Source of the DNA: Gamsiella multidivaricata
Lineage: Eukaryota > Mortierellomycota > Mortierellomycetes > Mortierellales > Mortierellaceae
Assembly: GCF_025024155.1 (NCBI RefSeq)
Contig: NW_026251805.1
Span: forward strand, 52,109-116,108
Direction: 5' to 3'
Length of the DNA stretch: 64,000 nucleotides
Below are positions 21,378 through 32,317 of this stretch, piece after piece; within the stretch, counting starts at the first letter, position 1, and each line of letters starts with the position of its first letter. The notes under the pieces were generated by a model, which did no database searches, was not told where the DNA came from, and worked only from the letters and a program-made list of their open reading frames with translations. Made by a program: the position numbers and the translations under genes.

Positions 21378-24234
21378 ATGGCCGACGCTGTCATCGACAC
21401 CCTCGACATCGCCATCCTCGGTGCTGTCCTCGTGGGCTCTGGTATCTACTGGTTCAAGGACAAGCTGCTGGGTTCAGGCACAAAGGCCGCCACCAAGCAG
21501 CCCCTCGTACCAATGCAGAAGCCCAATGCCCCCGCCCTCAAGATCAACAAGGTCGCTAAGAGGACCCGCGACTTTGTTCAGAAGATGAAAGAAACGGTAG
21601 GCGCAAACACCCTGCTCTGATCTGCACCTTTCCTTATCATGTCAATTGTCTATTTTTGTTGTCATTGAACAGTTTGGTGAATGAATGAATATCAGCAATT
21701 GCAATTGGTACCTTTTCCCTGTCGGTTCTGGCTTGCTCTGCCCGCAACCATGAAGGTTTTTTCTATGTGGTCGAGAAGAGAAGAGCTACCCGAGAGCCTT
21801 GATCCCTTCTCTCTTACCTACCCGATGCAGCCGACCGACCGACCCGAGAGGAAGTAAAACCTTTCCAAAAACAGGAGCTGCAGCACGGGACTCATTCCCA
21901 GGATGGTTCTTCTATTATCATGATACTCCCTTGTTGGTGGCACAGCCCACCTTGCCATTGGTCATGTTGCTATCATATCGTTTTGTGATAGCCGTTCGTC
22001 TTACGCATCCACTCGGCTCAGATAGAAATGCAGCTGATCGATTGACGTTTTACTGGTTTTCGCAATCATTCTACTGTATCACCATACGGCTCTGATCATC
22101 CCATTGTCTTCAGTTGTCCTCCCTATCCGCATGATCTTCGCGCAAGGCTAACACTATCTTCGTGTTTAATTGTTTACGACAATAGGACAAGACCATCATC
22201 TTCTTCTATGGATCGCAAACTGGAACCGCCGAAGATTACGCTGCCCGTTTGGCCAAGGAGGGAACCCAGCGTTACAACTTCAAGACCATGACCGCCGACT
22301 TGGAAGATTACGATATGAACCTCTTGGATACATTGCCCTCGGATCACCTCGCCGTCTTTGTCCTTGCCACCTACGGTGAGGGTGAGCCGACGGATAACGC
22401 TGTTGAATTTTGGGAGCACATGGTTGCTGGTGAGGACCTCCCCGAGTTTTCGGTCGGTGACTATGAAGATGCGGAGAAGCCCCTTTCGAACCTGCACTTT
22501 GTCATGTTTGGACTCGGTAACAAGACCTATGAACACTACAACTCTGTTTGCAGACGCGTCGATGAGAAGCTTCAAGCGCTTGGTGCCACCCGCATCGGCG
22601 AGCGCGGTGAGGGTGATGATGACGGTTCGCTGGAGGAAGACTTCCTGAGCTGGAAGGACGACATGTGGAAGGCTGTTTGCGATTTCATGGGCATCGACTT
22701 CTTGGCTGGCAACAGTGGACCTCGTCAAGCGACATACAAGATCCAGGAGCACTCTACTGAGGAAATCGAGGGTCTGAAGAAGATTTACTACGGCGAACAC
22801 CAGGAGCCCAAGTTCATGCTCGGCTCGTAAGTCAATGGTTCCTAGTCGCACTTCGCCCTTTATTTCATGTTGCTGATGACCACTGTGATGGATACTAACC
22901 GTTCGGTTTTTATGGCTTTTCTCGACGTCTTCTATAGTCGTCCTACCTATGACTCCAAGAACCCTTACTCTGCACCTGTTTCAGTCTCTCGTGAATTATT
23001 CACTACCGATGCTGACCGTCATTGCTTGCACATGGAGATCGATATTTCTGGATCTGGCATCACCTACCAGGCTGGCGACCACATCGCAATTTGGCCGGTG
23101 AATGCCCAGCATGAGGTTGAAAAGTTGGCCAAGGTCCTTGGTTTGACCGAAAAGCTCGATACCGTCCTTACTGTTTCCAACACTGATCCTGCCTCGACCA
23201 AACTGCCCTTCCCGGTTCCCACGACCTATCGCACGATCCTGCGTAACTACGTTGACATTACTGCCCCACCCTCGCGTGCTTTCATTGGCCAGTTGACACC
23301 CTTTGCTCCTTCTGAGGAGGCGGCCAAGACGTTTGCTCATTGGGGTCAAGACAAGGAAGCCTTCCGTATCAACGTTGCTGATGCACGTCGCAGCTTGGGC
23401 ACTGTTCTGGAAAAGATTTTGGGCCCTGGTCAAACCCTAGAGGCTCCTTTCGATTTGATTATCGAGTCCACCCCTCGTCTTCAGGCCCGCTACTATTCGA
23501 TCTCATCCTCCGCCAAGGCCTATCCTACCTCGATCCACTTGACTGCCGTTGTCCTGGACTACAAGCCTGTGGTCGCGCCCGATGAGATCGTCTATGGTTT
23601 GGCCACTAACTTTTTGCACAACTGCCACGGCCACATCAACAGGGCTGGAGTGATCGAGCCCAAGTATGAGATTTCCGGACCCAGAGGAATACATTTGGTG
23701 GGCGACTATGGCGTCAAGGTGCCCATCCACGTCCGTCATTCCAACTTCAAGCTGCCCCGTAACTCTGCTTTGCCCATTGTGATGGTTGGTCCAGGAACCG
23801 GTGTTGCGCCTTTCCGTGGATTCGTTCAGGATCGCGCTCAGGACGTGAAGAACGGCAAGAAGGTTGGCGCGACAGTCTTGTTCTTTGGATGCCGCCGCGA
23901 GGACGAGGATTATTTGTACAAGGATGAGTGGCCTGAGCTGATGAAGGACATCGAGGGCGCTCAGATCATCACGGCCTTGTCCCGCCAGCCCGGTGTTCCC
24001 AAGACCTATGTCCAACATCGCATGGATGAGTACAAGGAACTGATCTGGGACCTGATCCACAAGAAGGGCGGATACTTCTACGTGTGCGGAGACGCCAAGA
24101 ACATGGCGCGTGAGGTCAACCAGAAGGTGATTGAAATTGCCATGACATGCGGCGAGATGTCGGAAGAGAAGGCCACAGCCTATGTCAAGGAATTGCGCGG
24201 CCGCGGCCGTTATGAGGAAGATGTCTGGTCATAA
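21378..24234 (+). CDS. NCP1: NADPH-cytochrome P450 reductase
   Basis: Exons 21378-21596, 22186-22826 and 22938-24234 encode 718 residues, normal for the family. The enzyme passes electrons from NADPH through FAD and FMN to microsomal P450s, for example in ergosterol synthesis. An N-terminal membrane anchor (about residues 12-27, IAILGAVLVGSGIYWF) is followed by a basic linker. The flavodoxin domain starts with FFYGSQTGTAEDYA and has ATYGEGEPTDNA and GLGNKTYEHYN. The FAD domain shows RYYSISSS, the NADP-binding part GPGTGVAPFRGF and FFGCRREDEDYLY, and the C terminus ends in the characteristic penultimate aromatic pattern DVWS. The 589-base first intron separates anchor from catalytic part. Residue choice of the start is clear: CACCATGGCC is a strong context. 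Confidence 0.96.
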
Positions 24235-24536
24235 AGGAAAGGACCTGGAGACATTTGCACCACCATCATAAGTACATACATAGAGCGCATGAATAAAAAA
24301 AAAAATACAATCTTTTAAATATACACTTGACACCTTTTGGCCGGGATGCTCGCCAGAAGGGTCTATCCGGATGACGCCCCTGAGCCGACCCGGCGGCCAG
24401 AGACAGCCGATTCGAAGGTACCTTCATAAGCCACAGATTGCCACAGGCACGCATGGCCTGCCCACACGAACAAGCACCGGGGCACACACACCGAAACGGA
24501 GCAGGGCGACAAACAGCTTTACCACATCCAAGTCCA

Positions 24537-25717
24537 ATGGCTATGGCCCTCGACGGCATGCAGCAGCACGATCAGAAGGAGGATGTCCCTGCCAATGCGG
24601 ATGATGGTCAGACGGATCTGCATCTCAGGGCCAAGAGGGCGACCCTTGTGCCGCTCATTTCCTCTGAGCTCTCGCCTGTAGCGTTGCCCGTGGCCTCGCC
24701 CACGTCGCCGACCAGTGTGTTGACGACTAGTGGGTCGTTGCTGCAGCCAGCCCCCCTTTTCAGAACCAACTCCCTCTTCCCTTCCTCCCTTTCCTCTTCT
24801 TCTTCTTCTTCTTCTTTGAACTCTTTCTTCTCCGCCGCTTCCTCATCCTCCACAAGCCTCTCCTCCCTCTCCTCAGCCTCGACTTCCCCGTCGATTAATA
24901 CGCATTTCAGCAAACATATCTCGGTCCTCGAAACTGCAGCATCCAATTCTACGGCCATGACCGTTGCAAAGCTGGACCCCGCCTCAACGACCTCGGGAGG
25001 CAATGGCTTTATCTCGCCATCAGATTCGCCCCCCTCTTCAAAGGTGGACGCTTACTCCACTAGCTTCAGCAGCTCGACCACAACCAGTGCCACCACCACT
25101 ACTACTACCAAGGCCGCGACCAGGACCACGTCCAACATATCTTCTATGGAGAGTAGTAAGGACGACGATGCTCGTGAGCACGCACCCGAGTTCCTCAAGA
25201 GGCCAGCCCGGAAATTGGGGCCTAAAATGAACCCCATCTACAAGGGTTTCAGGACCCTACTATGGGCGCTTTATTTCAACTTGGGAGCATCTTTGATATC
25301 AATGACCCAGGTCCTGTCCTTGCCCCTGGCTCTGATTGCGCCAGGAGTATACCACCGACACATCAACAAAACCGAGGGCCACTTTGGAGCATTCCTACTC
25401 AAGATGAACCAGCTCTTTGCGCCTTCGGATATCATCCTCACAGGCGATGAGAGCGTGAGAGGGGTCGTCAAAGTGTACAAGGGCAGGCAATTGAAGGACG
25501 GCAAAGAAGATGGAGAGAACAAGACGACGAAATACGGCAAGGACGAGACATTGTTAAACTTGCCGGATCGCTTGGTGCTGATCTCGAACCACCAGGTAAG
25601 CAGGGCATCCAGTTCTTTCCTAACCCAGGACTTACCCAGCCTTTTCTGTGTATTGCACGTGGGAAGGGGCAAAGCAGAAAGCGTCGTGTCTACTGCTCAA
25701 GTGACTTGTTGCTAAGT

Positions 25718-25754
<37 letters not shown>

Positions 25755-27079
25755 GCGCTAATATTAATAGATCTATTCAGATTGGATGTATCTCTGGTGC
25801 TTTGCATATCTTGCAGAGAAGCACAGGGCGCTCAAGATTATTCTCCGGGGCGACCTGACCTGGATCCCTGTCTTTGGCTGGTAAGTCGGTGGAGTCTTAC
25901 TTTACAAGAATATATTAATTTATCAATCTCACATGCGCACCAATTATGCTGTGCAAGACGGTGGCAATGCTTATGTTTTTTTTTTTTTTTTTTTCTGGGG
26001 AATGCCAAGAAAACTTAGTTCGTGCTGCCCTAACATGAATTATCTAATCATGCTCTCCATTGCTGCTATGTTATATTTTGATGTCTCGGTCTTTTCTTGG
26101 ACGGAATGTTGCGATAACCCAACAGGGTAAGTTCCAAGCTGCTGGCTACATGAAGACGTGATCGTGAGAATCACACTACTCCTGAACAAGATTGTTGCAA
26201 AAAGGGGCGGAAGCAGCGCAGTCGTATCAGTTCCGTTACAGCGTTCTAAGCATCTATGCATCGTGTATCTTCCTTTCACTTTGTAGGGCATGCGTTTTTT
26301 CGACTTTATCCTGCTGAAGCGCAATGACTGGGCGCATGACAAGCGTGCGATTGAAGAAAACTTGGATCGTGCCAGCAAGGGAGGGCCTCTGTGGCTCGTG
26401 GTCTTCCCAGAGGGGACCGTTGTTTCCAAGGGAACGCGTAAACGATCAACCGCGTTTGCAGAGAAGGCTGGACTGGTAAGTCTGTTGTATGGGATCCAGT
26501 TTTCCTGTCAGTAGCCCCTCGTCATATCGTGTCACTAATTATTGTATGCACATGCTTTAGACGGACCATCGCCATGTGCTACTGCCCCGTACCAGTGGCC
26601 TGTTTGTGTGCATTAGCAAACTTCGGGGATCAGTCGAGTACATCTATGACGCCACCGTGGGATATTCTGGAGTTCACTATGGCGAGATTCCTCAAGAGCT
26701 GTATCCTTTGCCTGGGTTGTACGTGGACCAAGCACAGCCCAAGGAAATCAACATGCATCTGCGTCGATTTGCAATCAAGGACATTCCAGAGACAGAACCG
26801 GAATTTGTGGATTGGGTTCGTGCACGGTGGCAGGAGAAGGATGATTTGATGGAGGAGTTTTACACCACCGGAAAGTTCCCCTCCAAGCTGACATTGGAGG
26901 ACATTAGTGGGTCTGAGGAATTTACAGATTCAAAGAAGGGACAGACGCAGGGACAGAGTATCAGGATTCCGTTGAAGTCGCGCAACATGCTGGATTACCT
27001 GTCGCCTTCCGCCCTCAGTGTGATTGCCTTGCCCATCGTGGCATTTGCGATCCGTTATGGGCTCCAGCACTCTTCATAG
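24537..27079 (+). CDS. LPAAT-family acyltransferase (LCLAT1/AGPAT3-5/Cst26-like)
   Basis: Exons 24537-25595, 25771-25880, 26126 (one base), 26287-26475 and 26561-27079 encode 625 residues. The enzyme family adds an acyl group to lysophospholipids in ER membranes. Motif I is NHQIYSDW (H352-x4-D357), split by intron 1; motif III is VVFPEGT (~430-434). RHVLLPRTSGL is typical for this branch. Membrane segments are TLLWALYFNLGASLISMTQV and a C-terminal SALSVIALPIVAFAIRYG. A Ser-rich disordered head of about 230 residues precedes the core. The start is uncertain: in-frame ATGs lie at 24453, 24537 and 24543. Joining exon 2 directly to the exon at 26287 breaks the frame and reaches a stop within about ten codons; the single G at 26126 repairs it and restores the conserved FGWGM. 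Confidence 0.85.
25722..25753. repeat. Poly-T tract in acyltransferase intron 1
   Basis: A run of about 30 T near the acceptor end of intron 1. A second run of 18 T lies at 25977-25994 in the next intron. These may be retroposon tails or simple slippage. Confidence 0.7.
26126..26126 (+). other. Candidate one-nucleotide exon
   Basis: The sequence AACAG|G|GTAAGT gives a perfect acceptor and a perfect donor on either side of a single G. Exon 2 ends in TG (phase 2) and the next clear exon begins GGC ATG; one extra G makes TGG-GGC-ATG, matching the conserved W-G-M of this acyltransferase family. Without it the frame closes. An alternative is another exon of 3n+1 bases in the same 406-base gap, or a sequencing error. 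Confidence 0.55.
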
Positions 27080-27722
27080 AGCTGAGAATAGGGGAGATAG
27101 ATGGCAGATCGGGTTTTTGGTGTCTCCTTGTATATCGTTATCTTTTTCTTTATAATTTCTAAAGCTCATCGTAGTCGCAAGTATTTTTAACGAACATGTA
27201 TTATGGCCGCAGCTCCAGACTCAAGATGCTTTTTGTCTCGTCATTGTGGATATGCATGTGCGTGGATATCTTTTTCGGAGAAAGCGCAATTGAAAGTGCA
27301 ATTGGAAGAGCGACTGCAATCATGTGCAAATCGGACGAAATAACCGTGGGCACATATCATTCGGGAGCCAGGGTTCCAGGTTTCATTCTGAGGATGATCA
27401 TTCCACTCATTTCATTCTTCTCGCAAGTGTTATCTAATGCCAATTGCCGAGGAATTTTGCATGGTTCTTTTATTGGAAACGAAAGAAAAGTGGCGAAAGA
27501 AGGCGCTCTCTGGGCATGGGCTGAATCGCTGGATGAATATTCTCCCCTGCACTTGCCTAGCAAGAGCACAATCGTACCGTTTGGGCAAGGCCCACTTCTC
27601 ACTTTTTCTCACTTCCTCGCCTTCACCTTACCACCCAAAAGGCATTCCACTTCCTTTTGTATCTCATCGTCGTTGTTAAAGAAAAAAAACAGCGGTTTTC
27701 CAGCAGAAGAACAACGGAGAAA
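27080..27722. other. Intergenic region
   Basis: About 640 bases between two same-strand genes, with no gene I can support; the open stretches read as noise. A TC-rich segment near 27600-27660 probably belongs to the promoter of the DDHD phospholipase gene. Confidence 0.4.
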
Positions 27723-30700
27723 ATGACAACGACCTTTAAGGACCTTGAAGGCGTTGTAGGTGACACGATGGAACCATGCACAGGCCCAGGCCCTGACTCA
27801 GGCTCAAACTCAGGCACAGGCACAGGCACGAACTCGAATGAAAACACAGCGCCCACTACTGCTCCAGCACAAGAATCTGATGATGCACATCAGCACTGTA
27901 GGAGACAAATTTTATTTCATCGTCATTAAATGTGGTTGCTGGGATCATTGGAATCGTAAGAATCATCGAAAACTAACACGAATCCGGCATTTTTATACAG
28001 CACATCATGTCATCTTTGTGGTCCATGGAATGGGCCGCCAGTTGGAGGAGTATGGCAATTATGAACGCAACGGTAAGGCCAAGCAGGGACGAGTGGGATA
28101 GAGAAGTGAATATCACAAGTACATCCTCCTCCTTCTCTTTTCCTCCCCCTCCCCCCTCCTCTCTAGCTTCCGGTTGCTTCCTGTTGCTGTGGGATCGAAT
28201 CGCAGACTGACGTGCTCCTTGATCTTTCTTTACGCAGTCGGATATCTAGTCGAGAACATCAAGACGGTATTGCAAAGTGTCTTTCATGAACTCGAGACGG
28301 ATGTCCATATCATCCCGATCGAATGGCACGCCAAATTGCACAGCCTCGTCGACGACCGCATGGCGCTTGCATCTCTGAGGACAGTGCCCAAAGGTAGGCG
28401 CGACTTCGACGCGGGTCAAGGTGAATGATCAACTAGAGATGTGTAGTGGAAACTAACATGTATGTTTTTGTAGTGCGCATGGTAATGAACGACTATCTTG
28501 CGGATATTCTCTATTGTAAGAATCATACGACAAAGATATACGCACCCGGCAGCTTCTTTTTTTTGTTTTTTTGTTGGTTATATGTATTATGAGTTCCATG
28601 GCCATTCATTCGTGAATTTGATCGTTTGCTTTGCCTAGACTTCAACGGCCACTTTGGCTCAGTCATGATCCGCATGATTGTCGACGATCTCAACGAGGCA
28701 TACGAGACCTTTATGGCCAAGCATCCGGATTTCAACGGCAAGATCTCTGTATTCGCGCTGTCGCTCGGAGGTGTCGCCATGTATGATATCCTGACATGCT
28801 TAGATGACGACGACGAAGACGTCGAGTCGGAAAAAAGCAGAGATGATGAAGGCACAGCCGCGAAGAGCAAGAATGCAACATCGGACGCGGACCAAAAGGT
28901 TCCTGGACTGAAAAAAAACACGGAATACGGGGCAAACACGTCGGGGAACAAAAAGCCCAAGGTCAGGAAACAAGATCAAACAAAGTTTCGGGCGGTCGTG
29001 CCAAAGCTCAAGTTCAGACCACATTATCTATTCACGGTCGGATCGCCTGTCGGTAAGCAAGGAACATCAAGACGACGAAGGAAATGCGCCCAGCTTGAAA
29101 CTGTTGGAATACACCGGAAACTCATACAATTTCACCCCTGCGGATCAAACCAATGGCAATTATCGCAACTCAATAGGTGCTGTAATGGTGATGCGCAACC
29201 TCGAGTGGGAGTCGTTCCACCCGCCAGACGATATTATCCACCACAATCTCTATCACCCGTTTGACCCGCTGGGTTACAGGATCGAGCCCCTGATCGACTC
29301 GGTCTTTGCAGGAGTTCCCGCGCTCGCCGTTACTTCCTATAATACCGTCAGCTCGCAGCAGTTGCTCTTTCCATCCATCTCCTTGCCATCGCTGCCTTCC
29401 TTACTGCCGGAATCGATTTCTTCGTTCTGGGAGAACAAAGTTCCTGCGCTGCCTAGGCCCTCGATCCCAACATTGTCCAGTCTTTCTCAGATGACCCAGT
29501 CCCTCAAGGCAGGTGGACGGTGGCTCTCTGGAAATGGAGTCGCTGCTGTTGTTGAGAGTACTGGCGGAGTAGCCACACCGGTAATGACTGCAGGCGAGGA
29601 AGGGGACGTGAGTGCACAGAGCGAGACAGCCACATCACCGGTGCCTTCAGTCGGTCGGCAGGAGGAGGTTGAGGAGACGCATGGCCATGAAGTGTTGAGT
29701 AAGGTTCAGGAGGAAGAGGATGCACTTGTTGATGTGAAGGTTTCGGCCACGGAATGCATAACCCCAGCAACTGCAACAGCTTACTTGGGCTGCAGCGATA
29801 CGGCTGAGATTGCGGGATCACCCAACGTCAAGGCAACAACACCGGTCAGGAGACTTAGTCTGGGCCCTCGCAGGGTCAGCAGTCGGATTGAAGACAACCA
29901 GGATGCTATCAATGCAGCGCTACTGAACCAACAACAGCATCAAGAACGCGATGGTGCATGCGGCAGCACTTCAGAAGCACTGCCCGAAGAAGCAGTCGAC
30001 GAAATGTCCAGCAAGAAGGTCAGCGATGATCCATCGCCAATGGAAATAGAGTACTACTTGGGCATGGAAACAGGTGCGACCGCTGAGGAGAAAGCACAGG
30101 GTTTGGGTGCTAAATCGGATGTTGTTCAAGAATCGATGGTGCGTCGTCCGTCAGTGTCACCTCACGAGATTGAAGCGCAAGTGGAGACTGCCAGTAAAGA
30201 TGTTTCACAGCCGAAGCTGGAGGATATCCAGACTGAAGAAGAAGAAGAGGACCCTGCGGCGACGGCGAACAAAAGACGAACGGCAGTGCATGTGGAAGGT
30301 CGACGGACTTGTGTCCCGTACAGAATCGACTATGTCCTTCAGGAGACGACTGTCGATCAGTACACAAACGAGTACCTGTTGGGCATGCGGAGTCATTTCC
30401 GGTATTGGGGCAACAGGTAAACTAAAACCACGATGCTTGGTCGCTTGCAAGAAAAATAGAAAAAAAGAGCACAAGGGAACTCTGTCCCGGTACTAATTCC
30501 TTGCGTTCTCATGCAAACTCTGATCAAATAACAGGGATGTTGCATACCATATCCTCCGAACGATGCTTCAATCAAAAGATACCTTGCCTCACGACACCAT
30601 TTTGCATGCCAAACTGGACATGCCTGTCCCAGTGACGGCTCCAAAGGGTGCGAGGGAGGCTGCAGAGGCTAAAGCCAAGGCCATGGCGGCTTCGGCTCGA

Positions 30701-31285
30701 TCGCGCCAATCTGTCACAGAAGCCAGCCACGAGATCAAGAAACAAAACCGCAAATCATTCACGTTTTCATTCTTTGGTGCATACGAGAGCTCGTCCTCTG
30801 GAGATCTGCAGCGGGATCGCGAGCAACAAGAAATTCAGCGTCGACAGGAGAGGGAGGAGGCGGAGGCGGAGGCGGATGTGGATGACGACTTGGCCATAAT
30901 GGATGAAGAAGGCGAGTTGTTTGGGTATAGGTACTCAGATTTGGATATGAACAGTAAGGCGAACGTAGGCTTTACGACTGCTGCATCGATGGGTTCGAGT
31001 AGTCGGGCTCGATCTTCGTTCATCGCAGGATATGATCCTGAGGAGCAGAGTCGCGTGCCTCGGGTTGGTGGTAATAATAAGAGAAGGATCAGCACGTATG
31101 CGGGGAAGGAGAAGGAGGGGTCATCAGGAATTGCTGCGACGTTGGCGCAAGAGATGTCTGTATCCGCTGAAGAGGGTAGTACTAGCACCTGCACTGGTAG
31201 TGGCAGTAGCAGCAGTGTCCCGATCCCAGAACTGACCCGGCCCGCGAAGCTGCATCATCGGTCTTCCCGCATCGAGGACAAGTAG
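27723..31285 (+). CDS. DDHD-domain phospholipase A1-like protein
   Basis: Exons 27723-27897, 28001-28072, 28238-28393, 28474-28515 (42 nt), 28639-29052, 29177-30416 and 30535-31285 encode 949 residues. Family members (yeast Yor022c, human DDHD1/DDHD2) hydrolyse phosphatidic acid or other phospholipids and act on membranes or mitochondria. Visible: HHVIFVVHGMGRQ (~60-72), the nucleophile elbow KISVFALSLGG with Ser190, TVGSPVG, and the DDHD region MRNLEWESFHPP, NLYHPFDPLGYRIEPL and RIDYVLQET...HFRYWGNRDVAYHIL. Long acidic, Ser-rich insertions occur between elbow and TVGSPVG and after YRIEPL, and a Ser-rich tail ends the protein. The elbow is A-L-S-L-G-G rather than the common G-H-S-L-G. The intron at 29053-29176 is inferred from frame and homology; no direct read-through is possible. 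Confidence 0.85.
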
Positions 31286-31650
31286 TGGACCATGGATGGA
31301 GTACGTCTCTAATTGTTCTTTGAACATGCAATAAAGTTATCGAGAAGAACCTTAAACGCATTTGCTAATGCACGGGCTTAAATATCATGCGGGAGTAATA
31401 GGGGGACGCGTTCTACTTGGTGCTATGTAGGTTGTGCAACTCCATGGAAAGAGAGTGGCACAATGCAGAAAGTAGACACATCTTTTTTCAGCTTACCGGA
31501 GCACTTGGCTTCATATCAGCCCTCAGGGGTGGAAACATGACGTCTGATCGCCGGGAATAAAATATTAAGCAACGTGTTCAGGGGAGAGAGACAGCATGTG
31601 GGTCTCTCATCATGCAGAAGAATGTTAGGCAAAAGCCGTTGGAAAAAAAC

Positions 31651-31713
31651 AAGGAAGCAAGGAGGGAAAGAAAGAAGGAAGGAAGGAAGGTAGGAAGGAA
31701 GGAAGGAAAGAGG
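31651..31713. repeat. GGAA-type purine microsatellite
   Basis: Repeated GGAA/GAAG units with few interruptions across about 60 bases. Confidence 0.75.
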
Positions 31714-31961
31714 GTGCACAGAGCTTGCAGGACATGCAAAAACCTTTCGGTCCCATTTCATCGACGGTCTCTTCGAAGGACCGACTCCCGTCATTGTGTA
31801 CCCTTATCTACGACATATGCACTCCTGCTATCGTCTCTTTTTATGTAGTTTCTCTCCTTTGTCCCTCCGTGATGTTTTTCCTGTACCACGGCTGTATCCC
31901 TGAATAGAAATCGCATCCATTTTTCCCGCCGTTGTGCACCGGGTCAATTCAGCTCTGCATT

Positions 31962-32001
31962 CATGCAACCATGCAACCATGCAACCATGCAACCATGCAA
32001 C
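31962..32001. repeat. Five exact copies of CATGCAAC
   Basis: The octamer CATGCAAC is repeated five times head to tail without mismatch. Confidence 0.9.
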
Positions 32002-32317
32002 CACAAAAAGGCAAAGCTGCTACGCCATTCGCCCTCTTCATATGCAAGCGCATATCTCCTCGCTTCTACCCCTTCCCTCCGCCGCTCTGTATATCTACCG
32101 CATCCCCAAAGGAACATCCCTTTGCGGCTGATGCCTCACTCTGCTGGTTGATTCTGCCGTCTTTTGTCCCTTCCTTCTCCCCATGCTTCTTTCTTTCCTT
32201 CTTTCCTTCTTTCTTTTCTTTTTTTTGTGTCTTCTTTCCCACGTTTTCTTTCTTCTCACACTCCACGACCATGCTCACCCAGTGAACTGATACATCCAAA
32301 AAAGGAAACACTTGTAC

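Larger units (their letters stand above)
31286..32317. other. Intergenic region rich in simple repeats
   Basis: No gene is supported in about 1 kb. It contains a GGAA/GGAG-rich tract, an exact 8-base tandem repeat and a pyrimidine-rich stretch (about 32160-32260, TTTC and CCTTCTTT units) just before LRR copy B. Confidence 0.5.

Noticed and set aside
22174..22851. Long minus-strand open frame antisense to the cytochrome P450 reductase
   Set aside because: Mirror of strongly biased coding sequence; the plus strand is clearly the gene.
29053..29176. Open reading stretch with the text LKLLEYTGNSYNF inside the DDHD gene
   Set aside because: It is out of frame with the preceding exon and absent from the family's GSPVG-to-MRNLEW junction; a GTAAGC/AATAG intron removes it precisely.
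31962..32001. CATGCAAC tandem repeat as a CRISPR-like or telomeric array
   Set aside because: Five uninterrupted 8-base units without spacers and unlike TTAGGG-type telomere sequence; it is a simple microsatellite.
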